Positions 1-4,774 of a DNA stretch of 6,580 bases are shown one piece after another. The translations under genes were made by a program, and so were the position numbers. The notes below the pieces were generated by a model that saw nothing but the letters and a program-made list of their open reading frames with translations, was not told the origin of the DNA and did not search any database. Source of the DNA: Eggerthellaceae bacterium (lineage in GTDB: Bacteria > Actinomycetota > Coriobacteriia > Coriobacteriales > Eggerthellaceae); assembly GCA_017459485.1 (NCBI GenBank), contig JAFUCW010000339.1:1-6580 (forward strand), given 5' to 3'. Positions within the stretch are counted from its first letter, which is position 1, and every line of letters starts with the position of its first letter.

Positions 1-162
1 ATGTCAACCTGCCTATCTGTCACTGGAAGGGGCAGCCCCGCTGCAACACGGACGCGCCCTCCTTTTACCCCACATGGTATTGTATCGCGAACAGGTAGAA
101 ACGAAGCATCCCGCCTGGGGCGCCTGGAGCACCTGAGGCGCATGCGATACAATGCACCTGGC
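1..162. other. Region downstream of argD, no convincing gene
   Basis: This is the sequence after the argD stop codon up to the window edge. No ORF of credible length lies in it on either strand: the long plus-strand frame crossing it is the antisense shadow of argD and argB. On the minus strand there is a good AGGAGG at 63-58. The GTG eight bases after it (49-47) opens only a nine-codon frame ending in TGA at 22-20. A second minus frame is open to the edge and has a GTG at 23-21 without a close Shine-Dalgarno, so a further gene, possibly another arg gene, could begin here or just outside. A TTGACA hexamer sits at 7-2 on the minus strand, but its -10 partner would lie outside. A small hairpin (arms 32-36 and 40-44) has no T run. 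Confidence 0.5.
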
Positions 163-173
163 TCATTGTATCG
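79..173. repeat. Three copies of ATTGTATCG, two as an inverted repeat over the argD stop
   Basis: The nonamer ATTGTATCG occurs on the plus strand at 79-87 and 165-173, and as its reverse complement CGATACAAT at 145-153. The last two extend to perfect 10-base arms (145-154 CGATACAATG and 164-173 CATTGTATCG) around a 9-base loop. The minus-strand arm at 173-164 contains the last two sense codons and the stop of argD. In RNA this gives a 10-bp stem straddling the end of the coding region. No T run follows, so it is not a typical intrinsic terminator. It could be a 3' stabilising hairpin or a repressor site for a gene beyond the window. It does not resemble the E. coli or Bacillus ARG box. The repeat is seen directly; the function is unknown. 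Confidence 0.6.
120..141 (-). other. GC-rich hairpin just after the argD 3' stem-loop
   Basis: Arms GCGCCT (120-125) and AGGCGC (136-141) are exact reverse complements, with a 10-base interior that can add two more G-C pairs. On the minus strand this hairpin follows the argD-stop hairpin by three bases, so the operon's 3' end could fold into two tandem stems. The sequence after it is not T-rich, which argues against an intrinsic terminator. A role in RNA processing or stability, or chance in GC-rich DNA, are both possible. Confidence 0.3.
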
Positions 174-1362
174 TTCCAAGCTTGTTGACCAGCTCGTCGA
201 CGTCCGCCTTGGCGCACACCAACGGCGGAAGGAAGCGAAGCGTGGTCGGCCCGGTCGCGTTAATCAAAAGCCCCAGATCCTGGGCGGCGGCAACCACATC
301 CGGAGCCGACATGCCCTCTGCAAGCTCGGCACCGACCATCAATCCGCGACCGCGCACTTCCGTCACATACGGGAGCTTGGAGAGCTCTTGCTGCAGATAG
401 GCCCCGACCTCCTGGACGTTTTGGGCGATTCCCTCGCTTTCTATGGTGTCGAGCACCGCACCTGCGGCAGCTATCGCCAGGTTGCTGCCTCCAAACGTCG
501 TGCCATGCGTGCCCGGCTCGAAGCTGTCGGCGACGGACGCATGGGCAGTGCACGCCCCCATGGGGAACCCGCCGCCGATGCCTTTGGCAATCGCCGCGAT
601 GTCTACCTGAACACTGAAATGCTGGAACGCGAACGGCTTGCCTGTGCGGAACACGCCCGTCTGCACTTCGTCGCATATGAGCAACCCGCCATTTGCGTGG
701 ACGAGCTCGTCGGCCAGCTCAAGGAACTCCGCCGTGCAGGGGTGGACACCCGATTCGCCCTGGATGACTTCGACCATCACGGCGCACACCTGGTTCGGAT
801 GCGCATCGAACGCTGCACGAAGGGCGTCAGTGTCGTTGATGGGCACATGCACGAAGCCTTCAGGCATGGGCGCGAAAAGCTCCTGCTTGACTGGCTGGGC
901 CGTCGCGGCAAGTGTCTCCATGGTGCGCCCATGGAAGCTGCCGTTAAGCGTGATGATGACGTTTCCGCCATGACTGTGCTTCTTCGACCAGAGGCGCGCA
1001 AGCTTCATGGCGCACTCGTTGGCTTCGGCGCCGGAGTTCATGAAGAACGTCTTCCAACTTTGCCCGTCGGGCGTCTGCCCCAGCAGACCCGACAGCCGCT
1101 TGGCAAGCTGGCCACGCTGCTCGATGTAGTAATAGTTGCCTACGTGGACAAGGCGCGCCGCCTGGTCCTGGATTGCCGAGACGAGCGCAGGATGGCAATG
1201 ACCGATGCTCACGCACCCGATTCCCGCAAGGAAATCCAGGTATTCGGCACCTTCGCTGTCGCGCAAGCGCATGCCGCGACCCTCGACCAAACACACGCTC
1301 TTGCGTGCGAACGTGGGCATCAGATACTCGTTTTCAAGGTCGAATTGCTGCTGGTAGCTCAT
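163..1362 (-). CDS. argD: Acetylornithine aminotransferase (ArgD)
   Basis: This PLP-dependent class III (fold type I) aminotransferase converts N-acetylglutamate 5-semialdehyde plus glutamate to N-acetylornithine plus 2-oxoglutarate in the cytoplasm. The 399-residue length is normal for ArgD. NSGAEANE (109-116) supplies the PLP phosphate-binding turn, GSFHGRT lies at 141-147, D231 in ICDEVQTG should pair with the PLP ring nitrogen, and K260 in IAKGIGGG is the expected Schiff-base lysine. The residue after V237 is Phe, giving GVFRTG where the family usually has GxGRTG. The C-terminal NATGPTTLRFLPPL block is intact. The ATG at 1362 has GGAG five bases upstream and starts 12 bases after the argB stop, so the gene is the fourth of the arg operon. 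Related enzymes act on succinyl-diaminopimelate or succinylornithine; the operon context favours ArgD, which can be bifunctional with DapC activity. Confidence 0.96.
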   Translation of the reverse strand: MSYQQQFDLENEYLMPTFARKSVCLVEGRGMRLRDSEGAEYLDFLAGIGCVSIGHCHPALVSAIQDQAARLVHVGNYYYIEQRGQLAKRLSGLLGQTPDGQSWKTFFMNSGAEANECAMKLARLWSKKHSHGGNVIITLNGSFHGRTMETLAATAQPVKQELFAPMPEGFVHVPINDTDALRAAFDAHPNQVCAVMVEVIQGESGVHPCTAEFLELADELVHANGGLLICDEVQTGVFRTGKPFAFQHFSVQVDIAAIAKGIGGGFPMGACTAHASVADSFEPGTHGTTFGGSNLAIAAAGAVLDTIESEGIAQNVQEVGAYLQQELSKLPYVTEVRGRGLMVGAELAEGMSAPDVVAAAQDLGLLINATGPTTLRFLPPLVCAKADVDELVNKLGTIQ

Positions 1363-1374
1363 CGTTTCTCCAAC

Positions 1375-2328
1375 CTACTCCATGTTCACGAGCAGTTTGC
1401 TCGCCAACGTCGAAAGGCTTTTCTTGCCGCCGGCGCTCGAGTCGCCCTCGCCGTAGATCATCGTTCCGATGCCGGTGTCGGTCAGAAGCTCGAGCAGGAG
1501 CGCGTGCGGCGTCGTGCCGTTGATCACGAACGCGCGAGGTACGCCCGCGTCCACTGCGGCTATGCAACTTTCCAACTTCGGAATCATGCCCGAAGAAGCC
1601 GTGCCGTCGTCAATCATGGCCTGGGCTTCGTCGCGCGTCATCTTAGAAATGAGCGAGCCCTTGTCTTCGAAGTCGAGGTAGATGCCGTCCACGTCGGTCA
1701 GAAACACCGTCTTGTACGCCCCGATAGCGCGCGCCACCTGGCCTGCCGCCACGTCGGCGTTGATGTTGTAGCAGCCGCCGTCTTCCCCAAGCGCCACCGT
1801 GGCGAGCACGGGAATGAAGTCGTCGGCAATCAGCTTGTGGAGCAATTCGGTGTTCACGTAGGTCACGCGACCGACACGGCCGAGCTCGGGGTCAAGCTGT
1901 TCGGCGACCAGCGTGCCGCCGTCGTTGCCCGAAATGCCCACCGCAAGGTTGCCGTGCTTGTTCAAGTCGCGCACCAGGTCCTGGTTCACCTGCCCCACAA
2001 GCACCATCTTCACCACTTCCATGGCGGCGTCGGTGGTCACGCGCAGACCGTTCTTGAACTCGACGGGAATCTCGTAGCGCGCAAACGCCTCGTTGATGGC
2101 GCTGCCCCCTCCGTGCACGATGACCGGATTCAGCCCGATCAGCTTAAGCAGCACGATGTCGCTCATGACACTCGAGCGCAGGTCGGGGTCGACCATGGCC
2201 GACCCGCCGTACTTGATGACCACAGTGCGTCCGGTCGCCGTCTTGATCCATGGCAGCGCCTCCGCCAAAATGTCCGCCTGGGCAGACAGGTTGGCGTTGG
2301 CAGGGATGTCGTCTTTTTTGAAAATCAT
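1375..2328 (-). CDS. argB: Acetylglutamate kinase (ArgB), probably arginine-inhibited
   Basis: This amino-acid kinase family enzyme phosphorylates N-acetylglutamate with ATP, the second step to ornithine. Visible motifs are VIKYGGSAM with K39 for phosphoryl transfer, HGGG (72-75), FKNGLRVT with R96 for substrate binding, NINAD (188-192), TDVDGIY (211-217) and GMIPK with K251. About 28 residues precede the first strand, with AEALPWIKTATGRT matching the N-terminal kinked helix of arginine-sensitive hexameric kinases. The C-terminal LLLELLTDTGIGTMI matches their arginine-site segment. Feedback inhibition by arginine is therefore likely, though inferred. A polar tail of about 25 residues follows (from G293). 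The ATG at 2328 shares ATGA with the argJ stop, with GGAG ten bases upstream inside argJ, which suggests translational coupling. The 317-residue length is slightly above the usual figure of about 300 because of the tail. Confidence 0.98.
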   Translation of the reverse strand: MIFKKDDIPANANLSAQADILAEALPWIKTATGRTVVIKYGGSAMVDPDLRSSVMSDIVLLKLIGLNPVIVHGGGSAINEAFARYEIPVEFKNGLRVTTDAAMEVVKMVLVGQVNQDLVRDLNKHGNLAVGISGNDGGTLVAEQLDPELGRVGRVTYVNTELLHKLIADDFIPVLATVALGEDGGCYNINADVAAGQVARAIGAYKTVFLTDVDGIYLDFEDKGSLISKMTRDEAQAMIDDGTASSGMIPKLESCIAAVDAGVPRAFVINGTTPHALLLELLTDTGIGTMIYGEGDSSAGGKKSLSTLASKLLVNME

Positions 2329-3581
2329 GTCCGGTAATCTCCGTTGATCGTAATGTATTCATGCGTCATGTCGCACGTCCAGATCTGAGTGCTGCACTCC
2401 CCTGCGCCCAAGTTCACTTCGATGGGAATTTCGGGCTCCTCGAATCGGGCAAGCGCTTCATCTTCGGAAAACTCGACGGGAAGACCACTGCGCATGACAG
2501 GTATGCCCATGATGTCGATGTCGACGCTGGCCTGGTCGAACGACGCTCCGCTCTTGCCGACCGCCGCAGCGATGCGCCCCCAATTGGCGTCGCGCCCGGC
2601 GATAGCCGTCTTCACAAGCGGTGAGTTTGCGATTGCTCTTGCAGCCAAGTCGGCGTCGGCGTCGCTTGCCGCACCCTCGACCGCCACAGTCACCAAACGC
2701 GTGGCTCCTTCCCCGTCGATGGCAATCAGGCGGGCAAGGTCTTCGCACACCGCGCGCAGCACATCGCAAAACTCAGTGTACGCCTGCCCCTCCGACACGG
2801 GCTCCATCCCTTCCGGGGCGGCAGCGCCGCTGGCAAGCAGCAGACACGTGTCGTTGGTGGACGTGTCCGAATCCACCGTCACCTTGTTGAAGCTTTCCGC
2901 CACAGCCGCAGTGAGCGCCGCATGGGCCGCAGGGCCGGCAACAGGGAAGTCGGTGGTCAGAAGCGCGATCATCGTCGCCATGTTCGGCATGATCATACCG
3001 CTGCCCTTGCAGCAACCGCCCACGGTGAACGTGGAGCCCCAACATGCGGGGTCGTTGCTTTTCCAAGAATAGGTGACCTCTTTGGGCATCGTGTCGGTGG
3101 TCATGATGGCACATGCGGCGTCATGGGCTGCCTGGGGCATGTCCGAAGCATGCTCATGCGCCCTGGCAAGATGCTGCTCGAACGGGTCGAGGGACAGCTG
3201 CTTGCCGATGACGCCCGTGGATGCCACGAGCACGTCGTCTTCGGCGCACCCGATTGCCTCTGCCGCTATACGCGCAGTTCCCAGGGCTGCGTCGAGTCCG
3301 TCTACGCCAGTGGCTGCGTTCGCAATGCCGGAGTTGACCACCACCGCACGTGCGGTCCCGTACCCAACTCCGCCAAGGCGTTCGCGGCACATCTGCACAG
3401 GTGCTGCGCAAAACACATTCATGGTGAACACGCCCGCCGCAACGCACACGTCGTTGCCCTCGAGCAGAGCAAGGTCAAGGCGATTCGGGTCGTGGCGAAA
3501 CCCAGCGTGCACGCCGGACGCCTTGAAGCCAAGGGGTGCGACGAGGGCACCCTTCTGGTAAGGAGATCTGGTTAGATTCAT
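2325..3581 (-). CDS. argJ: Glutamate N-acetyltransferase / amino-acid acetyltransferase (ArgJ)
   Basis: ArgJ transfers the acetyl group from N-acetylornithine to glutamate, releasing ornithine and closing the cyclic pathway. Some family members also acetylate glutamate from acetyl-CoA. The 418-residue product is full length. STGVIG lies at 121-126 and KGSGMIMPNMATM at 192-204; by family knowledge the precursor cleaves itself between A202 and T203, and T203 becomes the N-terminal nucleophile of the beta chain. TNDT (242-245), GRDANWGRI (329-337) and the canonical C-terminus WTCDMTHEYITINGDYRT are all intact. I chose the ATG at 3581 because MNLTRSPYQKGALVAPLGF matches the usual ArgJ N-terminus and AGGAGG lies seven bases upstream. 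The same frame is open further upstream to 3815, but that part is only the shadow of argC. No argA is seen nearby, so whether ArgJ is mono- or bifunctional cannot be decided here. Confidence 0.97.
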   Translation of the reverse strand: MNLTRSPYQKGALVAPLGFKASGVHAGFRHDPNRLDLALLEGNDVCVAAGVFTMNVFCAAPVQMCRERLGGVGYGTARAVVVNSGIANAATGVDGLDAALGTARIAAEAIGCAEDDVLVASTGVIGKQLSLDPFEQHLARAHEHASDMPQAAHDAACAIMTTDTMPKEVTYSWKSNDPACWGSTFTVGGCCKGSGMIMPNMATMIALLTTDFPVAGPAAHAALTAAVAESFNKVTVDSDTSTNDTCLLLASGAAAPEGMEPVSEGQAYTEFCDVLRAVCEDLARLIAIDGEGATRLVTVAVEGAASDADADLAARAIANSPLVKTAIAGRDANWGRIAAAVGKSGASFDQASVDIDIMGIPVMRSGLPVEFSEDEALARFEEPEIPIEVNLGAGECSTQIWTCDMTHEYITINGDYRT

Positions 3582-3586
3582 CGCAC

Positions 3587-3594
3587 AACCTCCT
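3587..3594 (-). promoter_or_regulatory. argJ ribosome-binding site overlapping the argC stop codon
   Basis: The minus strand reads TAGGAGGTT from 3595, with AGGAGG at 3594-3589 and seven bases before the argJ ATG at 3581. The argC stop TAG (3595-3593) forms the first bases of this site. A ribosome ending argC therefore finishes on the argJ Shine-Dalgarno, which favours re-initiation. This site fixes the argJ start. Confidence 0.9.
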
Positions 3595-4657
3595 ACACCG
3601 GGTTGGCCATATGGTCCAAGCCCGCATCTTCGGGCAAACCGAACACGATATTGGCGCACTGCACTGCCTGCGCCGCGGCACCTTTGCACAGATTGTCGAT
3701 GGCGCACGTTGCCGCAAGCGTGCGCGTGCGCGGATCGAAGGCAAGGCCCACATGCGCCCTGTTGCTTCCGGCAACGCTTGCCGTCTGCGGTTGCACGCCC
3801 GGGTCGAGCACGCACACGAAGGGGCTGCCCGCGTAGAACGAACGATAGTACGCAATGGCGTCGTCAATGTTGAAGTTCGCAGCGGCACTGCTGGTCAGAT
3901 GCATTGTCACTGTGGAAAGCAACCCACGAGCAAGGGGAGCCAGATGCGGTATGAACAGCACCTGGCCGGGAAGCCCAAGGATCTGCTCGATCTCGGGCGT
4001 GTGCCTATGCGTTCCCACGCCATATGCTTCGACGTTTTCGTTCGCATGGCAGAAATGCGTGCGCTCGCTTGCAGAGCGACCTGCGCCGGTCACTCCCGAA
4101 ATCGCTTGCACCATAACAGCGCCTTCCGCCCAGCCGGCAGACACCGCTGGGTAAGCAGCCAGCGAAGTGGCCGTCGGGTAGCATCCTGCGCACGCCACCA
4201 ATGCGGGCACCCCTTCCGCCAAGCGCCCGGCGGCGTCGTCCAGCTCTGCATGCGTAATCTCCGGCAGGCCGAACGCCGTCTGAGCAAGCAGTTCGGGGGA
4301 AGCGTGCTCGACCCCATACCACTGCTCGTATACGGCAGCGTCCTTCAAGCGGTAGTCCGCAGAAAGGTCGAACACCGAAACGCCCGCCTCGAGCAACCTG
4401 GGCACGACCGCCATCGCCGCCTTGTGCGGCACAGCAAGAAACACCGCCTTGCTCGCCTTCACCTCCGCGCAGTCATGCGCGGAAAAGACCAAGTCGCTCA
4501 CTCCTTCGAAGGCAGGATACACTGCAGAAAGCAGCTTTCCCGCATCGGAGTCGGACGTTAGCGCAACAAGATTGAACTCGGGATGCTCAAGCAAGCGTCG
4601 GACAAGCTCCACCCCCGCATAACCAGCTGCGCCAACAACGGAAACATCAATCGCCAT
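3593..4657 (-). CDS. argC: N-acetyl-gamma-glutamyl-phosphate reductase (ArgC)
   Basis: ArgC reduces N-acetylglutamyl-5-phosphate to the semialdehyde with NADPH, the third step to ornithine, in the cytoplasm. The 354-residue product has the N-terminal Rossmann motif VGAAGYAG (8-15), FDLSADYR (96-103), the catalytic cysteine C159 in CAGCYPTATS, and GTHRHTPEIEQ with H217/H219 for the expected catalytic histidine. The C-terminal DNLCKGAAAQAVQ block is typical of the family. The residue before the G-C pair of the active site is Ala, where the family signature has Pro (PGCYP), and an extra cysteine, C157, lies two residues before C159. I start it at the ATG at 4657, with AGGAGG nine bases upstream, and not at the in-frame ATG at 4684: the nine extra residues (MTDFRRCLS) are not part of the Rossmann start and have no comparable site. 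It is the first gene of the arg operon. Confidence 0.97.
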   Translation of the reverse strand: MAIDVSVVGAAGYAGVELVRRLLEHPEFNLVALTSDSDAGKLLSAVYPAFEGVSDLVFSAHDCAEVKASKAVFLAVPHKAAMAVVPRLLEAGVSVFDLSADYRLKDAAVYEQWYGVEHASPELLAQTAFGLPEITHAELDDAAGRLAEGVPALVACAGCYPTATSLAAYPAVSAGWAEGAVMVQAISGVTGAGRSASERTHFCHANENVEAYGVGTHRHTPEIEQILGLPGQVLFIPHLAPLARGLLSTVTMHLTSSAAANFNIDDAIAYYRSFYAGSPFVCVLDPGVQPQTASVAGSNRAHVGLAFDPRTRTLAATCAIDNLCKGAAAQAVQCANIVFGLPEDAGLDHMANPV

Positions 4658-4666
4658 ACTCAAACA

Positions 4667-4672
4667 CCTCCT
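4667..4672 (-). promoter_or_regulatory. argC ribosome-binding site
   Basis: The minus strand reads AGGAGG at 4672-4667, nine bases before the ATG at 4657. It is a full consensus Shine-Dalgarno and decides the argC start against the in-frame ATG at 4684. Confidence 0.88.
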
Positions 4673-4682
4673 GAAATCGGTC

Positions 4683-4709
4683 ACTCTTCAGCCATCAATG
4701 GCAAAGAGT
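4683..4709. promoter_or_regulatory. Interrupted palindrome in the argC leader, candidate operator or RNA stem
   Basis: Outer arms ACTCTT (4683-4688) and AAGAGT (4704-4709) and inner arms GCCAT (4691-4695) and ATGGC (4698-4702) are exact reverse complements. They share one centre apart from a one-base asymmetry, giving 11 paired positions over 27 bp. It sits about 25 bases upstream of the argC ATG, where a repressor such as ArgR or an mRNA structure could act. The bases do not match the TGAAT/ATTCA core of E. coli or Bacillus ARG boxes, so assigning it to ArgR would be a guess. It is not followed by a T run on either strand. Confidence 0.4.
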
Positions 4710-4774
4710 AAGGATACACCCTCACCTGCGGTTTTTGGGAATAGTGCACGCGAATGTCACAGGTGGCCGAAAAG

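Larger units (their letters stand above)
4658..4774 (-). other. argC leader / dehydratase-argC intergenic region
   Basis: These 117 bases separate the dehydratase stop from the argC start and are the likely place for the arg operon promoter, since the two genes belong to unrelated pathways. I find no strong sigma70-like pair. The best -10-like hexamer on the minus strand is TATCCT near 4717-4712, without a well-spaced -35. Two inverted repeats are present: an interrupted palindrome at 4683-4709, and a 6-bp pair CACCTG/CAGGTG (4723-4728 with 4760-4765). No clear intrinsic terminator for the dehydratase is visible. Transcription could also read through from upstream. Confidence 0.5.

Noticed and set aside
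79..107. Promoter with TACAAT as -10 (84-79, minus strand)
   Set aside because: The -10 resembles the consensus, but no -35-like hexamer is found at 15-18 bases upstream, and the motif belongs to the three-copy repeat.
145..173. Intrinsic terminator of the arg operon
   Set aside because: The 10-bp stem is good, but no T run follows on the minus strand, so I annotate it only as a repeat of unknown role.
1..2337. A 778-codon open frame on the plus strand
   Set aside because: It is the codon-aligned antisense of argD and argB, which happen to share a frame. It stays open because these genes avoid TTA, CTA and TCA codons. Its product has no recognisable domain, whereas both minus-strand genes are complete enzymes.
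3582..3815. Upstream extension of the argJ frame inside argC
   Set aside because: It overlaps argC, its residues are shadow-like, and the ATG at 3581 has an ideal ribosome-binding site and the typical ArgJ N-terminus.
3536..4561. Long plus-strand frames opposite argC and argJ
   Set aside because: They lie antisense to clear enzymes, have Arg/His/Ala-rich shadow composition, and show no ribosome-binding site or domain.
4658..4684. Nine-residue longer argC starting at 4684
   Set aside because: The ATG at 4657 has AGGAGG nine bases upstream and begins right at the Rossmann fold; the longer start has no such site.
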